A stretch of 64,000 bases of DNA from Neocallimastix lanati (nom. inval.) (GCA_016946835.1 JACVTC010000042.1:177501-241500), one strand, 5' to 3'. Shown: positions 1-12,518, numbered from the stretch's first letter. Notes: generated from the sequence alone by a model not told the origin. Program-made: numbers and translations.

Positions 1-164
1 TTGTTCTCATATATATATATTTACAAATATATAATAAATGATATATCTTATTTCTTTATAAATATATATACACTTACTCACCTAAATATTTATATTACTT
101 CGTATATAAATTAATTAAAAATATAAATGCAATCTTTAAATCATTTTTTATTAATTATAATTAG

Positions 165-347
165 TATGTTCCAGGATCAACTTCAAGTAGGCATTTTATC
201 CTATTTTATCCTATTCATATACCCCCTCTCTCTATATATATAATTATATTTAATTTTTATTTTATTATTTTTTTTTATATGAAAAAATATTAATATTTAT
301 TTAATTTCTTTGTAATAATTTTATTTTTTCTTATTTGGTTAAAAATA

Positions 348-379
<32 letters not shown>

Positions 380-868
380 GGTCTTTTAGGAACAGGTATT
401 TTTTTTTTTTTGATGTATTTATAAAAAAATATTTAAAATATTTAAAATATTAATTACTTTAATTTATTGTATATATTAATGTTTCATGTGTTCTAATTTT
501 GATTTTCTAAAAACGTTAATTTTGTCTATTTATTTTATTTATGTATTTATTTTTTCTTTCTTTCTTTCTTTCTTTCAGGAATTATTATTACTAAAAATTC
601 AAGATTTCCCGATGAATCATTTGAATTTATTGAAGTTTTAATCAATGAAAACTATACCTTTTATACAGAATTAAATGTTTCGAAAACGGTAAGAATTGAT
701 CATTTAATATGTGATATATGAAATTTAATTAAATAAAAAAAAATATTATATGCTAAAAATATAAATATATATACATATATATATTTATATATAATTTCTT
801 ATTTATTTAAAATACTAATATATAATATATATACTTTTTCATTTTAATTTTATTTTTTTTCTATTAAT

Positions 869-902
<34 letters not shown>

Positions 903-1042
903 AAATATATGCATATATATTATTAGCCTATTGAAAATATTTCTGGAAAAAGGTATTTATTTATTTATTATTAATATTTATTTATTTATTTTAAATATAA
1001 TCATATAAAACTGAAAATTACTAATGTTTTAATAAAATTCCT

Positions 1043-1073
<31 letters not shown>

Positions 1074-2392
1074 TGTTTAAAATTAAATGATTAAATAAAA
1101 AAAAAAAAAACTTTTTTTTTTAAAAAATAATATAATATAAAATTATTGAAAGATGTATAAAAAACTATGAAACGTTTAAAAAAACTCATTGCAGCTCCTT
1201 AATACAGTCTGATGGTGAATATCCATATTATTATATAAGAAATAATATAACTACTTTTATTTATTTAACCCATAAAAACATTGGAGAAGAGAGAGGAATT
1301 TCCATAAACGTCGATACTTTAACTTCATCCTCTATTTTTGATAAAGAAACGTTTAGAAATAAAGAATTTATATGTGATCAACAGGCCAATTTTGAAGAAA
1401 GTACTATTACTTATCAAGATGATTATAAATTAGTTATTCCACTCAGTAATAATGAAACTATTTTGTTAAAATCAACAGTGGATATTAATAACAATTCAGA
1501 TCAAACCGTTGAAATGATATGCTCTATTTATGATGAAACCTTGAAAAAATCAAAACCTGTTCAAGTATATAATATAATATAATATAATATAATATAATAT
1601 AATATATATTTTATATTTAAATAAGAAATAATATATATATTATTAATTAACCATATTTTTCTATTTTAATAATCATTATATTCATAACAACAAACAAAAA
1701 TAAAAACAACAAAAAAAAAAAAAAAAAAAAAAAAAATCTATTGATTAACTAATTCACAGTTTCCATATTATAATTTGTATATAATATATATTATTATTAA
1801 AAAAGAATAAATTTATCATAAATATATATATATATTTTTATTAAGATAAATTTAATTTTTTTTTATTTTTTTATTTTTTATTAAATATATCAATATCTTA
1901 TATCCTTTTATATAAATATAAATATATATATATATTTTTTCTTTTTAATGGATTTTTTTTAATGAAAATAAAAAAAGTTATGAAATGGATAATGTTATTT
2001 CAAAATCACCAATTTCTCTTTTATTTGCACATCTCTACTATAAACATAATACCACAAATGAAGGTTCATTTGAAAGAATTGTTAATGAGTGTTGTGATAT
2101 AATAGATAATGCTTTAATACCCTATTGTCAAGATATTAAAGATATAAAATTTTCATTTAATAAATGCTTCAATAATAATCTCACCATGCCCATAGTTTAT
2201 TCCAATTGTAAAATTAAAGAAAATGATAACATTCCACGTTATGCCGAATGTAATTATTTACCATATTCAAATTATATAGGTTACGTTTTAATTATCATTT
2301 CAAGCTTATCGAATATTATTTATTTAGTTTTTCTATTCTTTATACTTATGTAATTATTATTATTTTAAAGATAATATTAAAAAAATAATAAA

Positions 2393-2423
<31 letters not shown>

Positions 2424-2790
2424 ATTATGTTTTATCTATTAAAAATAAATATTAAATATTATATTTTAATATTTTTATATTATTTTTTTTATAATCTATA
2501 TAATTATTCTTAACTCATATATATATTATATTTTTTTATTTATCAATTAAAAATTTTTATTATTTCTTTTTATTTAAACAAAACAAAACAAAACAAAACA
2601 AACAAACAAATAAACAATATATATATATATATAGTTATTATAATCATAAAATTATAATTATTTCTGGAAGATACTTTTTATTTCCCTTAATATTATCCTC
2701 CATTTTAGTGAATATTTCAGTATATTTATGGATTGGATTTTTATCAAAAATTAAATGTATTCTAAAAACATGGGCAATGATTCTAGGAGT

Positions 2791-2821
<31 letters not shown>

Positions 2822-4139
2822 TAGTTTATATCTATAATATAGAATATAATAAATAATTTTTTGCATATTTATTTGATTTTACACAAATAAATATAACAAT
2901 AGAATTTCTTATATTTAACAAAGGATATATATTATATAATTAAGTTACATTTACTAATAAATAAATAAAATAACTTAATTCATTTTATTTATATATATAT
3001 ATAAATCTTTTTATTATATATAAATTTTATTTTTATTTTTTAATATAGATTACAATTTTTATTATCTCGTATTCCATTAAATCAGAATTTATTTTTTCCA
3101 TTTTTAATAATAAGGGATTAAAAGTTGCCAGATATACGAATAAAAATGTTATTATCTATTATATCATGATAATTATTCAAATCATCTTATTAATCCATTG
3201 GACCTACAATAATAATGGCATTGATAAAACCCTGAAAACTCTAGATAATGTAGGCCTCTACAAATTAGATTCATGCTCCCATGGAAATGAAAATATTTTA
3301 ATTTTAATATTTGGCATTGATTTTATACTCTTGGGTCTATCTGTCATTTTATCATATCGTGGAAGATTCAGTTAGTATTAAAAAATATATATTTATATAT
3401 TTCCTTTATAAAAAAAAAAAAAAAAAAAAAATTCTATTAAATATTTATAATTAAAATTTATATCTATTTATATATTATATATTATTATTATTATTATTAT
3501 TATTATTTATTGATATAATTAATATTTCTGTATATGTATAATATTTTAATATCTAATAGTACCGGATGAATTTAATGAAGTAATTTATTTATGATTAATA
3601 TTTCATTAATTTGTATATTTTCATTTTTATAAATAATTTTATTATAATAACTAATATTTTTTTTTTTCTTTATTTTTTTATTTTTTTTATTTTTTTTTAT
3701 TTTTATATATAGTCAAAAAAAATATTATATACATCTATTCTATCAATCTTTTTAGTAAATATATATTTAATAGTTTTTTCCCCTATTTCATAATAAATTA
3801 TAATTATTCATAGATATTTCATAAAATATATATATATATATATAATATTAAATACCAATAATTATTTTTTTTTCCTATTTTTAATATATTTGTATTTAAA
3901 AATTAAAAAAAAAAAAAAAAAAAAAGGTAATACTATGTTTTATATCCATCAACTATAATACTATATATGTACATATAATTACATTACCTGTTATTGTTGT
4001 GATATTACTGGTTTCAAATATAACTTTTATTATGCCAAAAATTATAAATATATATAGCATTCCTCAAATTAATAAAAAGGTTTCAGTTGAAATTAAGAAT
4101 AAAGAGAGAAGTTTGTTTTCATCATCATCTTTAGAATAA
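165..4139 (+). CDS. Class C (family 3) GPCR with bacterial-type binding ectodomain, 5'-partial
   Basis: Seven-transmembrane receptor for an unknown extracellular ligand, in the plasma membrane. Twelve GT-AG exons are visible: 165-186, 381-395, 579-688, 927-952, 1153-1564, 1760-1776, 1978-2349, 2635-2788, 3049-3370, 3560-3579, 3713-3754 and 3927-4139. They total 1725 nt in one open frame of 574 residues ending in TAA. The first two exons and the start of the third (YVPGSTS, LLGTG, then RFPDESFEFIEVLI) resemble the C-terminal part of bacterial ABC-transporter solute-binding proteins. A 137-codon exon of extracellular sequence follows, then seven hydrophobic segments starting at YIGYVLIII, FLFPLILSS, ILKTWAMIL, VIIYYIMII, ILILIFGID, ILYTSILSI and IITLPVIVV. 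The RGRFIPDEFNESK segment before TM6 matches the RNVPxxFNEAK signature of class C GPCRs. The short tail ends in a serine cluster. Upstream exons with signal peptide and most of the ectodomain lie outside the window. The exact fifth and last acceptor sites are the least certain. Confidence 0.85.
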
Positions 4140-5186
4140 TAATAATGATGATGATGATGATAATTATAATAATAATAATCATATTATTATTATTATTAAA
4201 ATAAATTTTAATTTAAATAGTTATAAATATATATATATTTATTGTTTAATATTAATCAAAACTTTTATTCCACATAACACATACATAAAGGGAAAAAAAA
4301 AATAAATAAATAAATTTTAATTATATTTATATTATAAATTAAATAATAATTATATTGTTAAGTAAATATATATATAGTTTATATGATTTAAAAATGGAAT
4401 ATTTTTGATAAGATAAAGTAATAATAAATATTCATAAAAAAAAATATAAAGTTATATATTAAGTAAATTAAATTAAATAAAATATAATAAGAGAAGAAAT
4501 ATAATAATTCTATTATCAAAATAATAATAATAATAATAATAATAATAGTAATAATAGTAATAATAATAGTAATAATAATAATATTAATAATAATAGTAAT
4601 AATAATAATAATAATAATAATATATTTATTTTAAAATAAAATGATACACAGCTATTAAAATCATGTTTGATATTTATTTTAATAATATATTTTTATTATA
4701 TATTACAAAAGAAGTTAAAAAAAAAAAAAGTTTTTTTTTAACCAATTTTTATTTTTGTATAAAATTTTATATGATGTAATTAATTGGATTATTAATTTAT
4801 TTTATTCCTAAATATTGAACAATATATTAAAATTATAATAAAAAAAAAAAAATATATGAAATATTTATATATTTTAAATATAAAATTTTTAATTCTAATA
4901 TTTCACCCCCTTTAAATTTAATTTTCTTCTTTTAAAAATTACACTTAGATATAAAAAAAAAAAAATTAGGTCATTCAATAATACTTGTCTATGATTGTAT
5001 TATTAAAGTACTTTGGTAAAACCCATCAAACTATATTATGTTGTAATTTTTACGTGGCATAATAGTATCTTGTTAAAAATAACAAGATTCTATATAGTTT
5101 GATATCCATATTTTTTTTTTTATTTATTTATTTATATAGTTAAAACATGTTTAAAAAAATTTTTTTTTTATTCGAATTTTTATTAT

Positions 5187-5222
<36 letters not shown>

Positions 5223-5463
5223 TAATTTTTCTATTTTTTCTTTTTTTCCTATTTTTTCTTTTTCTTTTTTTTTTTTTTTTTTTTTTTTTTTCTTTTTTTT
5301 AAATGAATTTACTAAAATTGTTGACTCATTCGGTGAATCAATTCATAAAAAAAAAAAAAAAAATGTACTGAATTTATATAAAAAAAAAATATTTATTTAT
5401 ATTGAATAAAAAATTGAGTGTTCATTAGCTCTTTAAAAATGAGAGTAGGAAAGCATGGAAATA

Positions 5464-5511
<48 letters not shown>

Positions 5512-5589
5512 TAAAATTAAATAATCAATCATTCACGGTCTCTTTCTCATCCAATTAAAAACTATTAATAATAATAAATTAGTATCCTC
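4140..5589. other. AT-rich intergenic spacer with microsatellites and one nested hairpin
   Basis: No coding sequence recognised. It holds an (AAT)n tract near 4520-4625, a long T-rich run at about 5187-5293, an A run of about 40 at 5467-5508, and a nested inverted repeat at 5025-5103 listed separately. Confidence 0.7.
5025..5103. repeat. Nested inverted repeat (hairpin)
   Basis: The outer arms ATCAAACTATAT (5025-5036) and ATATAGTTTGAT (5092-5103) are perfect 12-bp complements. Inside them a second perfect hairpin has arms ATCTTGTTA (5067-5075) and TAACAAGAT (5080-5088) with a 4-base loop. It is about 79 bp in all and could be a tiny MITE or a transcript 3'-end structure; the sequence does not decide. 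Confidence 0.6.
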
Positions 5590-6039
5590 CCCAGATGAAA
5601 AATTAAAAGTTTGATATTCTCATTATAAATTCCTAAGATCGGATTCTTCAGGTCATAGTCTTTCTAAAGATTTCTATAGAAAAAGATTCTGGTACACTTA
5701 GGGAATTCTTAGGGAATTTTGGGAAATCCAAGGCAACAAGAATGGAGAAATAAACTAAAATATTAAGCGATGAGGAAATGAATCGAGGTAATCTCATCTA
5801 CCCCTAACTTTTAAAACTTGTGATCCTGTGGGGATTCCAATGGACTTTTTTCAAAGCTTTAATTCCTTGGTAAAGATGATTCAGAAGAATTCTAGTAAAA
5901 AAAAAAAAAAATAGTAATATTTTATCTAGTTTTTTTTTAAAAAAAAAAAAAAAAATATCTCAAAACCTTAAATCAATCGTATTTGGAATGATGATTTTTT
6001 CCAAAATCATGGAATTAGTACTTTCAATCGTTTCTAGAC

Positions 6040-6082
<43 letters not shown>

Positions 6083-6565
6083 AGATCAGACTGTAATAAC
6101 TATCCTGACATTTCTCTTATCAATAATAGATTAAAAAATTGGGGGGGAAATAAAAATTATCGCTAATAGAATCTCAAAATATGGAATTGATAAAGGATTT
6201 ATTAGATCAGGATAATTTGAATTTCGTAAGGGAGAAGAATGTAGAAGTCTTTACACTTCATTAAAAATTATAGGTCAGAAATTCAGAAATGAAAATTTTT
6301 AAAAAATAAAAATACATATCTTGCTTTTTTTTTTTTTGGACCTTAAGAAAGTGTATGACTCAGTTTCTATATATAATGTATTAATGAAAATTTATCATTT
6401 AGGTATCCAAGGTTAAGTGCTATAATTTTATTGAATATTTATACTTATCTTCCATGGCTTGTGTAAGGGTTAATGGACAATTATTGGAATCATTTTAGTA
6501 TTAAGAAAGGTGTTTCGTCAAGGTTGTCCCCCTCTCACCAATTTTGTTTAACTTGTTCATTAATG

Positions 6566-6596
<31 letters not shown>

Positions 6597-7690
6597 AAAA
6601 GGTGATAAATTCTGCTGTGGAGGTCTCTTTTTTTGCAGATGACATTGTGTTATGTGCTCTAACAAAGATTTCAACTTAGGAAATTTTTAAAATTTTAGCC
6701 AGTAAATTGGGCTAGAAATAATGAAATGCAATCTGGTATTTGGGTGACAATGAAAGTTTAGTAGTAAGAGGGAAAAATTTCTAAATTTCTTAACAATAAT
6801 AATAATAAGGACGCTACCTATTTATCTTTCAAGACAAGAGTTTAATAACCTAAAACGAATTGCTATACCTACCTGGGTGTACCATTTTCAAATAATAATT
6901 TAGAACTGAAACCGATCATACAGAGACAGAAAATGAACAATAAAGATAGAAAAGCGCTTTATTTCATTAAAGAATTTTCTTTTCTTAAGAATCCTCATAT
7001 TCCTATCCCTCATAAAAGAATGTTATTTTCTACTTTAGTAATTGGACAAGTTTTCGTATTATGCACCTCTACTTGGTTCAAAGAAATAAAAAAAAAACAA
7101 GAAGGTACACAGACACTAGTTAATATAGGATTATATTGGATTAAAGGATTTTCCAGTTCAAATGCCTTAGGACAATGTTCCTATTTTAATAATTCTAATT
7201 TTTTTTTTTTTGTTTTGTTTTGGAAGGATAAGATTTATTTTATCTTCTTTTATGTCTTTTAAGGAATTTAATGGAGCTTGTGACATGTACCAATGCTCCC
7301 GAATCAATTAGTGAATACCAATGATGAAATTTCTATATTATTACTAAAGTTAGAATTACAATATATTGTTTAATTATTTCCATTTTTTTTTTTTTTCTTC
7401 ATTTGTAACAATTTTATTAATAATTGGTGGAATTACTCTATTGATAACATTACTGACTCTTGGAATCATTCTTAGTAATTTTTTTCCTGTATTTTTTGAG
7501 ACCTATTGGCAGTTGATGAAATTTAAGTTATTGACTTCATACAAAAGGATTTCCAGGAATTTCTTTGCCTTCATGATGATGGACTTCTGTCGAAATCATA
7601 ATCTATTGGTATTTACGCACTTTATAATAAAATGGAATTTAAAATGTTTAGTGTAAAAAGGATATTACGTTGAACTTTAATCAAATTTCA
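5590..7690 (+). pseudogene. Decayed non-LTR (LINE-type) retrotransposon reverse transcriptase
   Basis: Remnants of a LINE reverse transcriptase appear in order across frames, broken by many stops, frameshifts and poly-A/T expansions. VGIPMDFF near 5830 corresponds to the GPDGIP motif. NNYPDISLINN near 6090-6130 corresponds to NYRPISL, followed by ANRISKYG. LDLKKVYDSV near 6340 holds the first catalytic aspartate motif; a degenerate RQGCPPLTNFV follows near 6520, and FADDIVLCAL near 6640 is the YADD-equivalent active site. A C-terminal block at 6933-7200 contains the conserved LFSTLVIGQVF and TLVNIGLYWI stretches seen in such elements. No intact ORF, target duplication or poly-A tail could be assigned. 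It cannot encode an active enzyme as it stands. Confidence 0.85.
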
Positions 7691-8565
7691 ATTATATATT
7701 TCTTTTACATAATTTTGAAGTTAAAAACTTTTTTAAAAAGAGAAGAAAAAAAAAAAATAATTTCATTTATTTTTATTTTTAAAAAATTTTATTTAATTAC
7801 AGAGAATCTAATTATTAATAAGATATTAATTTATGAATTCATCAGATGACTTCTTTGTTATTTAATTTTATTTTTATTTTATAATATAGTTCATTAATTA
7901 AATGTAAAATATTAATAAATATATATATAAATAATTATTAATTCTAAATGAAAAATAAAAGAAGTAAAATAAATATATATGTAATTTACAAAAAATTATC
8001 AATTGACCATATTTTTCTTTTGTTATATCATTATGTTTTTTAAAACGAGATTTTCTATAAAATAAGTTATTATATTAAATTATTTATTGCGAATAATTGT
8101 ACAAGTAATCAAAATTGAAATCAAAACAAATAATAATCAAAGTATTTAATAAAAAATAATTATTTTTTTTTTCCATAATATTTAAAACTATAAGCAACTA
8201 TAAGCGTTATCTAACTATTACTATTATTATAATTATTTATTTATTCATTTTTATTTTTTTGAATAATTAATAATATATGTATATATATTTTTCCTTTTTT
8301 ATATTATTACTTAATAATACCAGATAATATAAATGGTAAAATGTAATTATTATCATAGTAACTATTTTTCGTATTAAATAATATATAAAACAAAATAAAC
8401 ATTTTTTAAAAAGTTTCATTTTAAAATTAATTTGACTATATTGTTTTTAATTAAAAAAAAAAGTCAAAAAATAAAAATAAAAATAAAAAAAAAAAAAATA
8501 AAATAAAATAAAATAAAATAAAAAATGAACGTTATATTTATATTTATATAATTATAGATTAGAAT
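7691..8565. other. AT-rich spacer, nothing recognised
   Basis: No ORF, repeat family or RNA gene could be recognised between the LINE relic and the convergent B-box gene. The stretch has short poly-A/T runs and an AAATA-type microsatellite near 8500-8525. Confidence 0.6.
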
Positions 8566-9670
8566 TTAACATAAAATAAAATTTAAAAATTTAAAATAAT
8601 ATATATTTATATTATTATAGAAATTGAAACATAAAATATAAACTCCAAATTTAGATCCATTTGTTGTTTCAATAAATACAATCGTATTTCCTTTATTATC
8701 GCATTTATCATGAAAATCTTTTGAAGTGGAATCATCTCTTGTTTTCCTAAATAGTAATTCTGAATAAAACATTCTATTATTAAACCAAGATTTAACTAAT
8801 TTTTCATCAAAATCGATTTCTGAATGAAATATCGTTTTATCAGCTATCGTTCCAAACTTTTTAATTAATTCTGAAATTTGATTTTCATCTTTCGAAGAAA
8901 AAGGAAACATGGGATCTAGTTTTTTTTCTCTATCATTATTTTTTCATTTAAAATTTCAATACTTTTAATATTATTTTCAATAATCAAGCAATCGTTTATA
9001 AAAGAATTTAATTTTATTTGATCACATTGATTATCAATTAACTTTCCTTTTTCGAAGGATGTTTTGATTTTATTTGGTAAGTTTTCACTTTCTTTAATCA
9101 TATCTTCACTTAGAATTAAATCAAAATTTTTATCGACTTGCTCCATTAATTCATATTCTCTATTATTTAAATCATCTCTTAATTTTGAAAATGATTTTTG
9201 AATATTCATTTTTACTTCTTTTTTAACTCTATTATCATTTTCAAATTTTATTCCTAATTCCACTATTGATTGTTTTAAACTTTTAAGATTATACATATTT
9301 TTTTAAAATATTAATATTTTCTTTCAATTTATTTTTCTTTCCTTCCTTAACGACCTCAATTAAACATACATCACAATCTTTATGTTCGCCATAACTATTT
9401 TCATTAAATTTAGTAAGACATTCACCACAACATAATTTATTATGTGTTTTACAAAAAAAATTTTAATTCAGAAGAATGATTCTCTTCTCCGCATAATCCT
9501 GTGAATATTTCTTCATTATTATCATTATTATTATTAATTTTATATTGATGATGATTACTAAATAAAATATTATGATGTTTTTCACATTGATAGCACATAT
9601 AAATTTTACAATCCTGACAGTAAGAAGAAGCAAGTTCTTCTTTATGAACTTCTGAAGAACATTCTTTCAT
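8566..9670 (-). pseudogene. B-box zinc finger / coiled-coil / TLDc protein, split over three frames
   Basis: Reads right to left from ATG at 9670. Residues 4-41 form a B-box-like zinc finger (C4, H9, C18, C21, C26, C29 and a following HH). A second Cys/His cluster follows (GLCGEENHSSE, then KTHNKLCCGEC). Next comes a charged helical, probably coiled-coil region (9296-8916). The end is the start of a TLDc domain: YSELLFRKTRDDSTSKDFHDK and CDNKGNTIVFIETTNG are close to the family pattern. Three frame changes are needed, each at a homopolymer (T8 near 9457, A7 near 9298, A8 near 8920), while protein similarity is otherwise unbroken. The TLDc domain stops about 10 residues after GSKFGVY, so the C-terminus is truncated or continues in an exon I cannot see. 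Either a recent pseudogene or an intact gene with homopolymer assembly errors. B-box/TLDc proteins are probably intracellular scaffolds or ubiquitin-related; no catalytic role can be claimed. Confidence 0.7.
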
Positions 9671-10729
9671 TTTAAATAATTTAATAAATATAGAATAAAT
9701 TTTTTTTTCTTTTCTTTTTTACTATCTTTATTGTTTAAAATAAGAATAAAGTTAAGTTTAAAAATAGAATACTCTCATTAAAATAAATGAAATTTTCAAA
9801 CAGAAAATTCTCAATTCTATTATATTTATATATATATATATTTTTTATTTATTTATTTTAATTTATTTTAATTTATTTTAATTTATTTTAATTTATTTTT
9901 TATCTTTTTTTTTTTTTTTATAAAAATTATGTCCAAACTTTCATACCCAATTTATTTAATTTATTAATATAGTTATATTTTTTTTTTCCTATAGGAACTT
10001 GAATGATAATCTATTTAAAAATGTAAAAAAAACATTAAAATAAAAAATTTAGTACAAATTATTGGTCACTTGATTTAATAAAAATTTAGTTACACCAACT
10101 TTCGTCCAAAAATATTTTTTAAATATTTTTATTTTTAAAAATTAAAAAAATAAATACCTTTTATATTTATTATTATTATTTTTATTTTTTAATCATTTTT
10201 TTTTTTTTATATATTATTATTTTATTCCTTTTTTTTATTACTTGCTATTATTATTTTTTTATATATAAAAGCTTTTTTGATAAAAAAATATATATCTATA
10301 TATCTAAATATATAAACCTGTAAAAATAAAAATAAAACTAAAAATAATTATAATTTTAAATATTAATAATTATAGTATTAAAAAAAAAAAAAAAAAAAAA
10401 AGAATTAGGTTATTTTTAATTATATCTACATCTGCTATCTTTTTTAAAAAAGGTTTTTTTTTATGCATTCTTTTGTTATTATTGTTTTACTTTTGGAGAA
10501 AGTGTAAATATATATATATATATATATATTAATTAAATATCTTGATAATAAAATTAAATTTTATTAAAAATTAATCAATAAAAATAATAATAAATAGAAA
10601 AAAAATTTTTCTATTTTATGACCATTTATACCTATCTATAAACATATTTAAAAAAAAAAGTTTATTGGAAAATTAAAAAAAAAAAAAATAAAAATAAAAT
10701 ATAATAAAATAAAATAAAAGATAGACTAT
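9671..10729. other. AT-rich spacer with simple repeats
   Basis: No gene seen. It contains a tandem TTTATTTTAA-type array near 9850-9900, several poly-A/T runs and an AT dinucleotide run near 10508-10530. Confidence 0.6.
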
Positions 10730-11095
10730 TAGTACTACTATTGATTTAAATTATAAAAAAAAGGAATGGGATATTTTGTTTAATAGCCAAATCATTTCTA
10801 TAGATTATTCTAAAAAGACATTCTTGTTGAGATCTTCCGCTCTCTTTTTTTTTTTACTGAAATTATGTCAGGGCTAGTATTAGGAAAGGATTGCTCTTCC
10901 AATGGTATAAATCCAAACTAATCAAAACCAAAGAGCATCAACGCTAAAAATACAGTAAGACAGGCTAGTAAGCTCAATGCTCCTGAAGGTGAGGACCAAA
11001 ATTTCTTTCAGATCGTCAATTTAAATCCTAATCAGGAAAAAAGAATTCCTTTTAAACAGAAATTTTATAATCTTGGAGGTGAGGTTCATTACCAA
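10730..11095 (+). pseudogene. Retroelement ORF1/gag-like relic, copy A
   Basis: Translation gives blocks separated by stops: EWDILFNSQIISIDYSKK, then MSGLVLGKDCSSNG, then SINAKNTVRQASKLNAPEGED, then IVNLNPNQEKRIPFKQKFYN. The same ordered blocks occur on the minus strand at 45315-45660, and one block at 59340-59425, so this is a dispersed family. An ORF1/gag-like origin is inferred from its repetition beside LINE sequences; no catalytic motif is present. Confidence 0.55.
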
Positions 11096-11596
11096 TGAAT
11101 TTTTTTTTTCTGAATTTATTTATACACTTTATTTTGAATATTACTTTTTATTTCACATTACTATTTAAGATATTTTCATGTTCTGTTTTAATTGTTCTAT
11201 TATTATTTATTTTTTTTTTATTAATTCTGTGTTTTATTTTTTTTAAAGAAAAAATATTCATGAAATTAATAAATGAATAAATTAATAAAGTTTAAAGTTT
11301 GCAATAATTACCACTGTAAAAAAAAAAAAATTCTCTTTTTTTTTTAATTATAAATATACCATATAATGAATAAATGAATTAAAGGATTAATGAATGAATG
11401 AATTTTTAAATATCTAAACATTTACAACAAATAAAATGTATATTATAATAATAATAATAGTAATAGTATTAGTATTTTTTTTTTAGACTTAGAAACTATT
11501 GCTTCTAACGCACTTTTATAATTATATAATATATAATATTTTATTTAATGTATTTTTTTTTTTGTTTTTCATTTAAATCATGTAATGTTATTATTA
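11096..11596. other. AT-rich spacer
   Basis: The hydrophobic ORF over 11095-11280 is a by-product of T-rich sequence. AATG-type microsatellite near 11365-11400. Nothing else recognised. Confidence 0.55.
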
Positions 11597-11788
11597 TTAT
11601 AAATTAAATAAAGTTTTCTCTAACTTTTCCCATGCATCGATGATATCACCACGTCCACTATTGCGATTAATAATTTCAATATTAGTGTTATAAACCGAAT
11701 CTGTATCAGATCTTTCATCTGGAGGTGAAAATCCATGCCCTATCATTTTGTACTTCGTTGAATCTACCGGTAGATTCAATGGAGTACT
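11597..11788 (-). CDS. Orphan terminal exon of an unrecognised gene
   Basis: This reads as a last coding exon: an acceptor-like TTTTAG just upstream on the minus strand (about 11789-11794), then about 63 codons ending in TAA. The protein (GHGFSPPDERSDTD, then DIIDAWEKLEKTLFNL) has ordinary amino-acid composition, unlike shadow ORFs in this AT-rich DNA. No upstream exon is recognisable: the adjoining sequence is a TAATAG-rich microsatellite and then a 309-bp SINE-like insertion. It may be a gene fragment or the tail of a gene whose other exons were lost. The family is not recognised. Confidence 0.4.
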   Translation of the reverse strand, partial: STPLNLPVDSTKYKMIGHGFSPPDERSDTDSVYNTNIEIINRNSGRGDIIDAWEKLEKTLFNL

Positions 11789-11794
11789 AAAAAG

Positions 11795-11924
11795 TAATAG
11801 TAATAGTAATAGTAATAGTTAATAGTAATAGTCATAGTAATAATAATAGTTAATAGTAATATTAGTATTAATAGTTAATAGTAATAGTCATAGTAATATA
11901 GTAATAATTAAAAATGTCTTTATT
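11795..11924. repeat. TAGTAA/TAGTCA microsatellite
   Basis: Imperfect runs of AGTAAT and AGTCAT trinucleotide pairs occur between the orphan exon and the SINE-like element. Confidence 0.6.
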
Positions 11925-11942
11925 GTCAATTATCATATAAAA

Positions 11943-12251
11943 ACATAGACTTGCACATAATGGGTACCCATCTCCCATATGACCATACAGTTATTAATTA
12001 ACTGTAAGGTGATGAGTTATTGGCATACTGTAACGGCTTCGCCGCTCTCAATCGTCGTTATACACTGCCCTGGAGATGCCTTCCTAACGTTCCTACATAT
12101 ATCTCGATTGACCACGAGCATCAGAACGGAATCATTAACTCTTCCCTAGTGGGTGTATAATCATTGGCGATTGGAAATTTTACAATCATCAAGGTCTATG
12201 CTTCAATTCAAAGCGTAGTATCAGGGTTGGGTGAATTAATCATTTGAGGGA
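11943..12251 (-). mobile_element. SINE-like non-coding insertion with 18-bp target duplication, copy 1
   Basis: A 309-bp stretch, clearly richer in G+C than its surroundings, is flanked by perfect 18-bp direct repeats GTCAATTATCATATAAAA at 11925-11942 and 12252-12269. No ORF is present. On the minus strand it carries the core GAGCGGCGAAGCC (12035-12047) and ends in a T-rich tail. Related cores occur at 33225, 34994 and 39297. A long, variable-length target duplication around a short non-coding unit is what LINE-driven retroposition of a SINE produces. No convincing RNA polymerase III A/B boxes were identified, so the SINE label is inference. Confidence 0.65.
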
Positions 12252-12269
12252 GTCAATTATCATATAAAA

Positions 12270-12464
12270 TGTAAATTTTTTTATTTTTAATTTTTTTTTT
12301 TTTAATATAAATAAATTAAATTAATTTAGATTTAAAAATAAATTATTTTTATTTGTCCCACCTTACACAAATCAAAAAAAAAAAAAAAAAAAAAATTCCA
12401 ATAAAGTAGAAAAGTAGAGAAATCAAATATTTATTTTTTATATATACATAACATTCTATTTTAA

Positions 12465-12510
<46 letters not shown>

Positions 12511-12518
12511 TATTATTA

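Noticed and set aside
11095-11280. Short hydrophobic ORF as a membrane peptide
   Set aside because: Composition (Phe, Leu, Ile) is dictated by T-rich sequence; no codon or context support.
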